From contig JBOFQB010000028.1 of assembly GCA_051660685.1 (NCBI GenBank), positions 1 to 64,000 on the forward strand: a stretch of DNA of 64,000 bases. The letters run 5' to 3'. Position numbers and translations under genes: made by a program. The notes under the pieces are model-generated. The model was not told where the DNA came from. It was given only the letters and a program-made list of their open reading frames with translations, and did no database searches. This DNA is from JAVBSX01 sp051660685 (lineage in GTDB: Bacteria; Planctomycetota; Planctomycetia; Pirellulales; Thermoguttaceae). Shown in pieces: positions 37,711 to 45,869 of the stretch (positions within the stretch are counted from its first letter, which is position 1; each line of letters opens with the position of its first letter).

Positions 37711-38217
37711 TGTATAGGGAATGGGGGTTAGGGAAAAAAGAACGGCGTCCGGCTTGCGCCGGGCTAAGTAGGCGCGATACGTTGTATCGCGCCTCAACGG
37801 ACCGAGGACGAGGTGCTGCAAAAAAAACAGGCAAGGTGTTTTTTTGGGGACGGAACGAAACAATTGGTCAATTTTTTTGCGTATTCCAATCGGTTGCCGA
37901 ACAAGTCGAATCATTGTTGTCAACTTATGTTGCATGAATAGGAAAAATAGAAGAAATAGTAAAAATGCGATGTCTTTGTCGATTATTGCGATTTTTACGA
38001 TTTTTCAAACTTTTCCAACAGGGTTGACTTTTCTTGTCCGATAAAGTGAGAGACGGGATTATACTCAGGACGGTTTGAAATTTCCGACCCTGAAGATGCG
38101 GCGTCCTGCAATGCAACAGAGTTGCAAAGAGATGAAGGTGTTTCACACCTCCTCGACAGGTCGCCGTTCATACCAGCTCGGTATAACCTATTTTCATACC
38201 TCGCTTTCATAAGAACA
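37711..38217. other. Gene-free stretch with several hairpins
   Basis: Holds a TTGC-loop hairpin (37749-37762, CCGGC/GCCGG) followed by CTAAGTA, then a perfect 10-bp stem with loop GTT at 37771-37793 (core GCGATAC-GTT-GTATCGC). Two further three-base-loop hairpins follow: TGCAAC-AGA-GTTGCA at 38112-38126 and AGGTGT-TTC-ACACCT at 38136-38150. No gene is recognised before ATG 38218. Confidence 0.6.
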
Positions 38218-40713
38218 ATGAACGGACTTTTGGTCAACAGGTTACTTATTCTCTGGTTTCTCGGGACTACGTTGTGCGCCAATACCCCCCTGTTTGCCCA
38301 AACTCGCACGTCCGTTGGAAATATTCCCTTTAGCGTCAACAGTTCATCGGAAAAATTAAAAAGTCTCCAAAACGCTAAAAAAACGACTGAACCTGAGCTT
38401 AAAAAACAGCAACCTGTTGTGTCTCCAAAAAAACAGAATGAGCCAATTCGGCTTGTTCTTGCCGAACAGAATCCCAATGATGATTCTTGGACGGTACAAG
38501 CCGATTATGGTTTTCCTGAACCTGCTCAGTCTGTTCAACCTGCTCAAAACACCAAGTCGTCTCAATCATCTCAATTATCTCAATTACCTCAGTTATCTCA
38601 AAACACTCAATCACTTCAAGATACGGACAGTTTCGAGGAAAGTTTCGATGTAAAAAATAATGTCGGAAATCCCAGTGATGTGAATTTCAGCAGTTCGGAT
38701 TTTGACAATTTTGGTTCTTCGGGTCCTAACGGGGCCGATTTTAATGAGACCGGTTACAATGAATCGGGTTTTGATGAATTTGGTATTGTCCATTCAACCG
38801 TTGAGGGAGAAAATTTTGGCGGGACTGTTGTTGAGGACGTTCAATTCACAGATTCCTCAGAACAAGGCGGGCAAAATGAAGTCCCGTTCGACCCAATCGA
38901 GGAATCTTTTGAGTTGGGTTTCGGTCCCGAATCGTCGTTGCCTGAAAAAACAAACAGTATTCAACCGGGCGGACCCAATCAGCAACGGATTCCCGGGAAT
39001 CAACCGATGATGTCAAAACAGCCGGTTACTTCTGCTCCAACGAGTTTGCCAAATGTGCAATCCAATCGAACAGCAACATCTCCGAAAGAACGGAGTACAC
39101 CGAGAATACGTCCCGACGATCAACGATTACAGTTGGACAGTCGTCTTGATTTGGACAACATGGAGAAGAGTACGATTTTTCCGACGACAGAGGATCAGGG
39201 TTTAGGGATGGACCCTGAATTACAGAAAATCATTGATTCACGACCACAAATCGACAAAACAACCGGTCCCCCGAGTCGGGCCCAAATTATTGACCCGACA
39301 CAAGGTCGCAATACCGGTTCTCGCCCAACCCCCAATCTTCCCCCGCTTGAATCGGAAACCAATTGGGAATCGCGCGACCGTCAACGTCCCGCCTTACCTC
39401 CTTCTCTCCCCTCAACTCAACGAATCCCGCAATCAAGCGTCCCGCGAGTTCGTTCGCAAGAAGAATGGAAAGAACGTGATTCGGACAAAACGAGGGAAAC
39501 GGACTCGACAATCGGTTCAAGACCTCAACAAGAGGGACAGACACAAGGGGGGTCAAGTCCGTCGATTGATCGGGAATTGGAATTCAGGCAAGATGCGGGT
39601 CGTGAATCGGATTCGGTTGGAAATCAGACCCGACCGGAACCGCGAAATGACATACAGCCGATTGCTGACTCTTCATTGAATGTTAAAACAAGTGCAACAA
39701 GTTGTGCAACAAACTGTTCAGACTCGTGTCAGATCGGTCCCCCAATCGTTTTTTACGATCAGGATTGCCGAAATCTCGGAATGCCCGGTTTTGCTTGGGA
39801 CTGGAATCCGTCCGCCCCTCTGTTCAGTCTCGGAACAATGCCGACTGGAACGGACTTTTTTGGGTATCCTAAAGCGGTTGATTGCGCCGTCCGACCTTAC
39901 GGTTGGTTGTTTGACAACATGACGCTTTTTGCAGGAGGAACGAGTTTTGGCAGTCAAGCGGGACCGATTACGGAAGAAAATTTTGGAGTTCAAGAAGGAG
40001 TCAATTGGTCGGGAACTTTTGCGCCCCGATTGGGAATTAACGCCCAATTAGGTGTCAGAGCGGTTCAACGAACTCTTCAGGTTGAACATCCCGTTTTGGG
40101 AACTTGGAACAGTTCGGGGAAAGGGCAATCGTTTATTACGGCCGGTTTGTTTCGTCGCGCACAATGCAATCCCTTTCAATGGGGTCTGGTCTACGATTGG
40201 ATGAGCGACAATAAATATGAGAAGAACCTTTCACTTGGGCAAATCCGTATGGAATTTTCAGGTCGAACCGCTCACGGTTGTACAATCGGTTTTCGAGGAG
40301 CATTCAGCCTGAATACCTCAAACCCGTTTGAAGCCGAATCGGAACAATTCCGCTTACAAGCGGTCGATCAGTTCCTCGGTTTTATTGAGACGCAAGTGTA
40401 TTGCAATACACTTCTCAGTTTCAATGCCGGTTTGAGCGGAAGTGGACAAGCGATTTTGAGCGGGAGTATCGAACAGCCGATTAGCGACAAATTTTCGATC
40501 AAGACGGACCTTGCGTACATGATTGCAAGCGGAAACGATGTTGGTCCGGCTCCTGCTTCCTACAAAGATGTCCGACGTGATTCTTGGGGTCTTTCCCTTT
40601 CTCTTGTTTTTCATCCACATGGAGGAGCCTATTCCCGGAGTTGCAATCCGCTTCGCGCACTCTTTGATGTTGCCGACAACACCAGCATGTTCACGACTCC
40701 GGTTTATCGATAA
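38218..40713 (+). CDS. Large secreted protein with disordered middle and beta-rich C-terminal domain
   Basis: 831 residues from ATG 38218 (signal MNGLLVNRLLILWFLGTTLCANTPLFA); in-frame codons upstream belong to the hairpin region. Residues about 30-490 are low-complexity, rich in S, Q, N, P and D. After a Cys-containing joint (TSCATNCSDSCQIGPP) the C-terminal 280 residues look like an outer-membrane beta-barrel: YGWLFDNMTLFAGGTSFGSQAG, FAPRLGINAQLGVRAVQRT, FQWGLVYDWMSDNKYEKNL, and strands to the end. I believe relatives are found in other planctomycetes, but the family name is not certain. Likely outer-membrane protein. Confidence 0.65.
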   Translation: MNGLLVNRLLILWFLGTTLCANTPLFAQTRTSVGNIPFSVNSSSEKLKSLQNAKKTTEPELKKQQPVVSPKKQNEPIRLVLAEQNPNDDSWTVQADYGFPEPAQSVQPAQNTKSSQSSQLSQLPQLSQNTQSLQDTDSFEESFDVKNNVGNPSDVNFSSSDFDNFGSSGPNGADFNETGYNESGFDEFGIVHSTVEGENFGGTVVEDVQFTDSSEQGGQNEVPFDPIEESFELGFGPESSLPEKTNSIQPGGPNQQRIPGNQPMMSKQPVTSAPTSLPNVQSNRTATSPKERSTPRIRPDDQRLQLDSRLDLDNMEKSTIFPTTEDQGLGMDPELQKIIDSRPQIDKTTGPPSRAQIIDPTQGRNTGSRPTPNLPPLESETNWESRDRQRPALPPSLPSTQRIPQSSVPRVRSQEEWKERDSDKTRETDSTIGSRPQQEGQTQGGSSPSIDRELEFRQDAGRESDSVGNQTRPEPRNDIQPIADSSLNVKTSATSCATNCSDSCQIGPPIVFYDQDCRNLGMPGFAWDWNPSAPLFSLGTMPTGTDFFGYPKAVDCAVRPYGWLFDNMTLFAGGTSFGSQAGPITEENFGVQEGVNWSGTFAPRLGINAQLGVRAVQRTLQVEHPVLGTWNSSGKGQSFITAGLFRRAQCNPFQWGLVYDWMSDNKYEKNLSLGQIRMEFSGRTAHGCTIGFRGAFSLNTSNPFEAESEQFRLQAVDQFLGFIETQVYCNTLLSFNAGLSGSGQAILSGSIEQPISDKFSIKTDLAYMIASGNDVGPAPASYKDVRRDSWGLSLSLVFHPHGGAYSRSCNPLRALFDVADNTSMFTTPVYR

Positions 40714-40762
40714 ATGAGAAGTTCAGCAGGATCGACCTAATGTTCAGCCGCGATCCAACAAA

Positions 40763-40919
40763 AGAAGGTAGAAGTTAGGAGGTAGGAGGAAAGAAGAGAA
40801 AGACAGGAAGATAACGGCGTCTCGCAAATCAACTGGTTTCCTCTTCTGTTGGGGGTATCCAAATTTTTATTTGCCTCAATTCTTCATTCTCACCTTCCAC
40901 CTTCTACCTCCTACCTTCT
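40763..40919. mobile_element. MITE-like element 2, copy 1
   Basis: About 157 bases with imperfect terminal inverted repeats (AGAAGGTAGAAGTTAGGAGG left; complement of AGAAGGTAGGAGGTAGAAGG right) around a shared core ACAGGAAGATAACGGCGTCTCGC. It interrupts a partial three-base-loop repeat at 40735-40760 (CGACCTAATGTTCAGCCGCG). It ends exactly at the stop codon of the prepilin peptidase gene on the minus strand. A second copy is at 59682-59840. Confidence 0.75.
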
Positions 40920-40920
40920 C

Positions 40921-42135
40921 TCAAAAAGACAGGCGGATTCTCTGCCAAATTGCAAGGATGATTCCAAGAGCAACCATGCAAAACAGCAGAATGCTTGGGA
41001 CGATCCAACCAAGGGAGAAATACGGTTCGGAATAATTCCAACATTGCGGCCAAAAAACAACGACAAAGGCTGTTCCCAAGCAGAGAAAGGGACCGTAAGG
41101 GATTTCCCGTTCACCTCGTAATAACAGTCGGGCAAGGGCAAAGAACAATCCGGCTAAGGGCGCGAGGAAGAAGATCAGCACGCAGGATTGCCAACCTAAA
41201 AATGCCCCGATCATTCCCAAAAGGGTCACGTCGCCAAACCCCATTGCTTCACGATCAAGGGCCCAACTGCCAATCAGGCGAACGGACCAGATGAGTGTCA
41301 TTCCGGCGAAGAGACCGATCAGGGCACTGAAAAAGGCGATCCAAGATGCCGGGTTTTCAACGGATTGACTCCAACGCAGAATAATGAACAGGGTTCCACA
41401 ACCGGCGAGGACAAGGAGATAGAGGGTTGACCGGAATCGAATCAGGTTGCGCCAAAACAGGGCGAGCGCGATTCCGAAAGGGGCGTTATGATACCAGATA
41501 CGGTTCATAAGAGCGAAACAGGTGAACCAACAGATACTGATTGCGAGCAGAAGAGTGAGTTTACTCTGTTGCGGTTTGTGTTGTTCTGGAAAGGGTTGGG
41601 AACTGGCAATATGCAACGGAATCGGTGTTGAACTGTAAGCAAGCGGTTCAACGTGCATTTGTTCGCTTGAAACATTTTTGCGAGCAGGAACGGGGACAAG
41701 GGCCGTTGCAGGAAGAAGTGATTGGGGGATCAGAACAGCGAGGGAGAGACCGAGAATCATTCCTGAGATGGTAATGGAGTCGGGGATAAACAAGGTTTTG
41801 AAATCAATGAATGAAGCGGTCCAAAGGAGCAGAAACAGAGCGGCATGAGCGAGGAATCGCCAATGCAAGGTTTCAGCCGATTCCATATTGAGCTGGAGTT
41901 GGGAAATTTTTCCGGCGAGCGAGCCGGACCAGAGTACGACTTCCCAATAAAACAGGGCGGTCAGACAGGTTGGAACTCCCCAGAACATAAGACGGTTTTG
42001 GAATGATTTGGGGGTCCAGTTAGAGTCCGGGGCGTAATAGAAGACGATCCGACGAATGAGGTAAGCGAGCAGGCAACCGATTCCAAAAATCAGCAGTAAT
42101 CGGACTTCAACAGGATAAGCGAGAATATCAGTCAT
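40921..42135 (-). CDS. A24-type prepilin peptidase-like membrane protein
   Basis: 404 residues with about eight membrane helices. The two aspartates of A24 peptidases are present: SFIDFKTLFIPDS near residue 109 and GFGDVTLLGMIGAFLGW near residue 298. Between them a Pro/Gln-rich cytoplasmic loop (residues about 150-195) and extra helices are inserted, so it is longer than typical. The N-terminal methyltransferase domain with its Cys motif is absent. It would cleave type IV pilin or type II secretion pseudopilin leaders at the inner membrane; no pilin gene is nearby. The stop codon TGA borders the MITE-like element. Confidence 0.85.
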   Translation of the reverse strand: MTDILAYPVEVRLLLIFGIGCLLAYLIRRIVFYYAPDSNWTPKSFQNRLMFWGVPTCLTALFYWEVVLWSGSLAGKISQLQLNMESAETLHWRFLAHAALFLLLWTASFIDFKTLFIPDSITISGMILGLSLAVLIPQSLLPATALVPVPARKNVSSEQMHVEPLAYSSTPIPLHIASSQPFPEQHKPQQSKLTLLLAISICWFTCFALMNRIWYHNAPFGIALALFWRNLIRFRSTLYLLVLAGCGTLFIILRWSQSVENPASWIAFFSALIGLFAGMTLIWSVRLIGSWALDREAMGFGDVTLLGMIGAFLGWQSCVLIFFLAPLAGLFFALARLLLRGEREIPYGPFLCLGTAFVVVFWPQCWNYSEPYFSLGWIVPSILLFCMVALGIILAIWQRIRLSF

Positions 42136-42236
42136 ATTAAAATGTCTCTTTTATTCTAAAGTGTCTTTTTTGAGTTTTAAGTCGAAGAAGAAGGACAACA
42201 ACCCCAATTCAGGCCGAATTGTCTTTCTTTCAAACC

Positions 42237-42265
42237 TTGTCATTTTACCCTTTTTCTGCTAAAAA
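42237..42265 (+). promoter_or_regulatory. Putative promoter of mqnC
   Basis: TTGTCA (42237-42242), 17-base spacer, TAAAAA (42260-42265). Good -35, poorer -10. About 50 bases upstream of the start codon. Confidence 0.4.
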
Positions 42266-42286
42266 ACAACCAATCATTGGTCCGCC

Positions 42287-42316
42287 CAAAAAAACAAGCT
42301 CGAAGGAGCGACACAA
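42287..42316 (+). promoter_or_regulatory. mqnC ribosome-binding site built from the left end of the hairpin repeat
   Basis: AAAAAAACAAGCTCGAAGGAG precedes the ATG at 42317; AAGGAG is the ribosome site, 9 bases from the start. This block matches the left end of the dispersed repeat (AAAAAACAAGCTCC..GGAGCGACCTAAATG at 9191), including the ATG. Repeat sequence thus appears to supply the start region of a core gene. Confidence 0.6.
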
Positions 42317-43351
42317 ATGTTATTCCAAGAACGTCTGACCCCTGAAGAAGCCTTAGAATTACTCCGTTCGGATGATTTAGCCCAACTCGGTTTTGCCGCA
42401 AATCAACGTTGTGCCGAGTTGCATCCGGGCAATGAGCGAACCTATTTTCTCGAACGCAACATCAACTACACCAACGGTTGTATCAGCGGTTGTCAGTTCT
42501 GTGCTTTTTGCCGGACTCAAGAGAGTCCTGAACACTATATTCTCGACCAGAAGACGTTGTTCGGGAAAATTGAAGAAACTGTTGCACTTGGCGGGGACCA
42601 GATTCTGTTGCAAGGAGGGTTACACCCGAGTTTGCCTTTTTCTTGGTATCTGGAAATGCTCCAGGGAATCAAAACCCGGTTTCCCCAAGTCAACATTCAC
42701 GGTTTTAGTCCAACAGAAATCGTTTTTTTTGCCGACCATTTTGGAATGAGTCTGACGGACGTTCTTCTGGAGCTTCGCAATGCTGGACTTGGCAGTCTTC
42801 CCGGGGGAGGTGCCGAAATCCTTGTTGATCGAATCCGTCAACAACTCAGCCCCAAAAAAGCAACAGCAGATCGTTGGATCGAAGTTGCTCGAATCTGGCA
42901 TAAAATGGGGGGCAAAGGGAGTGCAACGATGATGTTTGGACATCTCGAAACACTGGAAGATCGGGTTGAGCATCTCAAACGGATTCGGGCTTTGCAGGAT
43001 GAAACGGGGGGATTCACCTCGTTTATCTGTTGGACTTTTCAGCCGGGCAACACGAGACTCTCTCACTTGCCGAAATCAGGTTCTTGGGACTACCTCAAGA
43101 CACTTGCCGTTTCCCGATTGTTTTTGGACAACATCCCGACGATACAGGCGAGCTGGATCACGCAGGGATTACGGATTGGGGGATTGGCCTTACATTTTGG
43201 CGCAAACGATCTCGGCAGTGTCATGATTGAAGAAAATGTTGTTGCAGCAGCGGGAACAGTTTTCCGAACAACAGAGCAGGAACTTCAACAGGTCATTGAA
43301 TCAGCCGGATTTACGCCCCAACGTCGAGCGGGACAAGGGAAAGCGAGATAG
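42317..43351 (+). CDS. mqnC: Cyclic dehypoxanthinyl futalosine synthase
   Basis: 344 residues. Radical SAM cluster Cys55-x3-Cys59-x2-Cys62 in NYTNGCISGCQFCAFCRT, then QILLQGGLHPSLPFSWYLEMLQGIKTRFP and IHGFSPTEI, the MqnC/MqnE hallmark, and GAEILVDRIRQQLSPKK, MMFGHLETLEDRVEHL and QASWITQGLRIGGLALHFGANDLGS. The sequence follows MqnC more than MqnE. It closes dehypoxanthine futalosine in the futalosine route to menaquinone, indicating an anaerobic or microaerophilic quinone. No other mqn gene is in the window. Confidence 0.94.
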   Translation: MLFQERLTPEEALELLRSDDLAQLGFAANQRCAELHPGNERTYFLERNINYTNGCISGCQFCAFCRTQESPEHYILDQKTLFGKIEETVALGGDQILLQGGLHPSLPFSWYLEMLQGIKTRFPQVNIHGFSPTEIVFFADHFGMSLTDVLLELRNAGLGSLPGGGAEILVDRIRQQLSPKKATADRWIEVARIWHKMGGKGSATMMFGHLETLEDRVEHLKRIRALQDETGGFTSFICWTFQPGNTRLSHLPKSGSWDYLKTLAVSRLFLDNIPTIQASWITQGLRIGGLALHFGANDLGSVMIEENVVAAAGTVFRTTEQELQQVIESAGFTPQRRAGQGKAR

Positions 43352-43699
43352 ACCTCTATTGGTCAATCAATACTAAACGGTTAGGGTTTGTGCATACTGT
43401 GAATTTGGGTTGTCGGCGAAATTGTTGTGGGAAATCTGTTAAATTTGTCTTTGCCAAATGATCCCTGTTATGCCAAACAATTCCCTACATTCCGCTAAAA
43501 GTCATCTCAATCATTTTTTGTGTGAACACGCCCGAATACAAAGAGAGATGTGGACGATTCTGTTGAGGAGTCTTGGCGTTTTTTTGCTCTTGACGAAATG
43601 TGCCCGATTTCGTAGAAGTCTTTTACGCGGTTTTCCCGATTCTAAGGTTTCCTTAAAAATGTCCCCGGGGACGAATTTTGAAATCATCCGAGAACGATC
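43352..43699. other. Gene-free stretch, about 350 bases
   Basis: Begins with AAACGGTTAGGGTTTGT, a block that recurs near 31690 and 47420 next to the palindromic repeats there. No clear hairpin, gene or promoter otherwise. A frame open from 43458 overlaps the next gene and is not family-like. Confidence 0.4.
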
Positions 43700-45139
43700 A
43701 TGTCCCGATATTTCCTTTTACTCCTGTTTTCCCTCGTTTCAACCTCTTGGGCTGGAATTCAGTTTCCTTACCTTGCTGAAATCCTTGAGAATGAAACGTC
43801 TGTTTTTTCTGAACCAGCAGATGAAGGATATGAGACCTTGCAACTCCAACGAGGGGAGTGTGTCGAGGTACACCAAGTCCGTCCTGACGGTTGGTGTGCA
43901 ATTCGACCTCCAATCGGCAGTTTTTCTTGGGTAAGCGGTTCCTATTTGAATGTTGGACAAAGCAATATAGGGATTGTGACGGTTGACAAACTTGCGTCGA
44001 GAATTGGCAGTCAAAAAGGTGACATCTGTCGGACGGTTCAGGTCCAGCTCAAAAAAGGTGAACGATTGGTTCTGCTTGAAAAAGTTGAAACCCCGGAAAA
44101 TACGTCCAGCCCGATTTGGTACAAAATCGTCCCCCCGTCCGGCGAATTTCGTTGGATTCGCCAAGAATCCCTGTCCGACCCTGTTCCGCCCAAAATGCCC
44201 CTCTCTCAAGGATCACCGTTTTATGAAGGGCAAGGGACAAACCTGTCCGAACAGGGAAGAGCGAACCTGTCTGAACGGGAAAGAGGGAACCCTAATGAGG
44301 GGCAAAGGACAAAGGGGGCTGCACAACAAACTCGCATGAAATCAGCATCTCAATCGGTTGCACAATCGGTCGCGCGACCGGTTCCCCAACCAACTCCGTT
44401 GCGACAACCGACCCGGCAAATTCAACCGGTTGGGGTTCAACAAGTTGCCTTTCAACAGGCATACGAACAGGGGTACGAGGGGTACGAACAGGCAAATGAG
44501 GGGGTTGTTCCGCCCGATTATCCTCTTTCGGATGTTGAGATGAATTTCTATGTGACGTCTCAAACGGCTGTTCAAGCTCCCAACAACATACAAGACCGTT
44601 ATCAAAGGGCTTTAGCGCAATTGAATCTGGAAGTGCAGACGGTGATGAATCGTCCGATTGACGACCGAACCTTTGAAATACTCATTCAAAAAGGTGAATC
44701 GCTTGTTGGAACAGCACCAAGTGAATTGGACCGGACCCGGGCAAGTCAATTGGTCAGTGTCCTGCAAAAGACACGAAGTGTTCGTCAACGAAATGCGTTG
44801 CGACGACAACGCCCCGATCAGCCGTTTTCAGGACCGCAAATTTCTGGACCGCAAACTTTTGCGTCGCAATCTTCACCGAACCCGAATTCCGTGCAAAAAT
44901 CGCCGTTTAAGGCGTCCGGACGACTCGGTTGGTTCAGTCAACGACCAGAAGGATACCCCCCCTTTGCCGTTGTGAACGAACAGAACCAGATTGTTGCCTT
45001 GATTACTCCTGAAGCGGGCGTTGATTTGCAGTCTTATGTTGACAAACAGATTGCGGTTGACGGAAAATCAGGGGTTTATGTTAACGGAAACGAACGAATA
45101 CCACATGTGAGTGCAACGGGGGTTTATCCTTTACAGTAA
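43700..45139 (+). CDS. Secreted protein with SH3-like N-terminal modules
   Basis: 479 residues. Signal MSRYFLLLLFSLVSTSWA. Two tandem bacterial SH3-like modules: residues about 30-85 (SVFSEPADEGYETLQLQRGECVEVHQVRPDGWCAIRPPIGSFSWVSGSYL) and 95-155 (SRIGSQKGDICRTVQVQLKKGERLVLLEKV...WYKIVPPSGEFRWIRQESL). Then a disordered Gln/Pro/Arg-rich region, an ordered helix (RYQRALAQLNLEVQTVMNRPIDDRTFEIL), and a small C-terminal beta domain (GYPPFAVVNEQNQIVALITPEAGVDLQSYVDKQIAVDGKSGVYV). Likely binds cell-wall peptides or proteins; function otherwise unknown. Confidence 0.75.
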   Translation: MSRYFLLLLFSLVSTSWAGIQFPYLAEILENETSVFSEPADEGYETLQLQRGECVEVHQVRPDGWCAIRPPIGSFSWVSGSYLNVGQSNIGIVTVDKLASRIGSQKGDICRTVQVQLKKGERLVLLEKVETPENTSSPIWYKIVPPSGEFRWIRQESLSDPVPPKMPLSQGSPFYEGQGTNLSEQGRANLSERERGNPNEGQRTKGAAQQTRMKSASQSVAQSVARPVPQPTPLRQPTRQIQPVGVQQVAFQQAYEQGYEGYEQANEGVVPPDYPLSDVEMNFYVTSQTAVQAPNNIQDRYQRALAQLNLEVQTVMNRPIDDRTFEILIQKGESLVGTAPSELDRTRASQLVSVLQKTRSVRQRNALRRQRPDQPFSGPQISGPQTFASQSSPNPNSVQKSPFKASGRLGWFSQRPEGYPPFAVVNEQNQIVALITPEAGVDLQSYVDKQIAVDGKSGVYVNGNERIPHVSATGVYPLQ

Positions 45140-45189
45140 TCAGCTTGTCGAGTTGTGGACTAGAATTTAACGGACGTTGGGAGAGAAAA

Positions 45190-45489
45190 ATGGAAATACG
45201 GGATATGACGTTTGCAGACGGGGAACTGACACTCACGCTTTCTGGTCGGCTTGACAGTCTGAGTGCTCCTTTGTTTGAATCGGACATTTTGCCCCGATTG
45301 GAGAAGGTTGATTCGCTCGTTCTCAATCTTTCAGAACTGAGTTTTGTAGCGAGTGCTGGACTGCGTGTATTACTGACGATCCAGAAAAAGATGAGTGAAA
45401 AGCAAGGGCTGCATTTGAAGAACGTCCGTCCTGAAATCATGGAGGTCTTTGAGATGACCGGTTTCAACACCGTTTTGCACTTCATTTAG
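45190..45489 (+). CDS. STAS-domain protein, anti-sigma factor antagonist type
   Basis: 99 residues from ATG 45190 (GGGAGAG ribosome site); the frame upstream is not domain-like. A single STAS fold: LTLSGRLDSLSAPLFESDILPRL, LVLNLSELSFVASAGLRVLLTIQKKM, GLHLKNVRPEIMEVFEMTGFNTVLHF. The phosphorylatable Ser is probably Ser55 in VASAGLR. Family members switch partner proteins by phosphorylation; no kinase or phosphatase is next to it. Confidence 0.88.
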   Translation: MEIRDMTFADGELTLTLSGRLDSLSAPLFESDILPRLEKVDSLVLNLSELSFVASAGLRVLLTIQKKMSEKQGLHLKNVRPEIMEVFEMTGFNTVLHFI

Positions 45490-45516
45490 CAAATCCTCGC
45501 CCGCCCTTAACCCGCA

Positions 45517-45736
45517 GGGCTAACGCATAAAAATAAGGATTCATCGTTAATTTGGTCAAAATACACGTTTCAGACAAACACAACAGCCGGAAGGGAGCGC
45601 AGCGTACTGACGGTTTGTCTCAGTTGTCCCAAAATACGACCGTCAATACGGTGCTGCGCACCTCCTTTCCGGCTTTTGTTTTTCCTATTTTTTCAACATG
45701 TCTTCCTAAATTAACAATATTCTGATGCGTTAGCCC
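45517..45736. mobile_element. MITE-like element 3
   Basis: 220 bases with terminal inverted repeats GGGCTAACGCAT / ATGCGTTAGCCC and inner inverted blocks AGCCGGAAGGGAGCGCAGC / GCTGCGCACCTCCTTTCCGG. The 12-base sequence GCCCTTAACCCG flanks both ends (45503-45514 and 45737-45748), consistent with a target duplication. No protein is encoded. Both this and element 1 have GCTAAC close to their ends, suggesting related transposition machinery. Confidence 0.75.
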
Positions 45737-45743
45737 GCCCTTA

Positions 45744-45869
45744 ACCCGGCGCAAGCCGGAATGAAATCTCATTACGCGCGCTCTGAGATTCCAGTCCCGC
45801 TTGCGCGGGACTAAGTATCCGATTTGCTAAATTCTTCTTCAAAAACGCATACCCTTTTCTTGAACCACT
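45744..45869. repeat. Hairpin cluster with four-base loops
   Basis: CCGGC-GCAA-GCCGG, then GAAATCTC / GAGATT, then a perfect stem AGTCCCGC / GCGGGACT with loop TTGC (45800-45819) followed by TAAGTA. The same TTGC or TGAC loop and CTAAGTA tail occur near 11719 and 37749. It is just past the phosphatase stop on the other strand. Confidence 0.6.

Noticed and set aside
43458..43934. 158-residue open frame before and over the SH3-type secreted protein
   Set aside because: Overlaps 43700-45139 in another frame; composition is not protein-like and it lacks a ribosome site.
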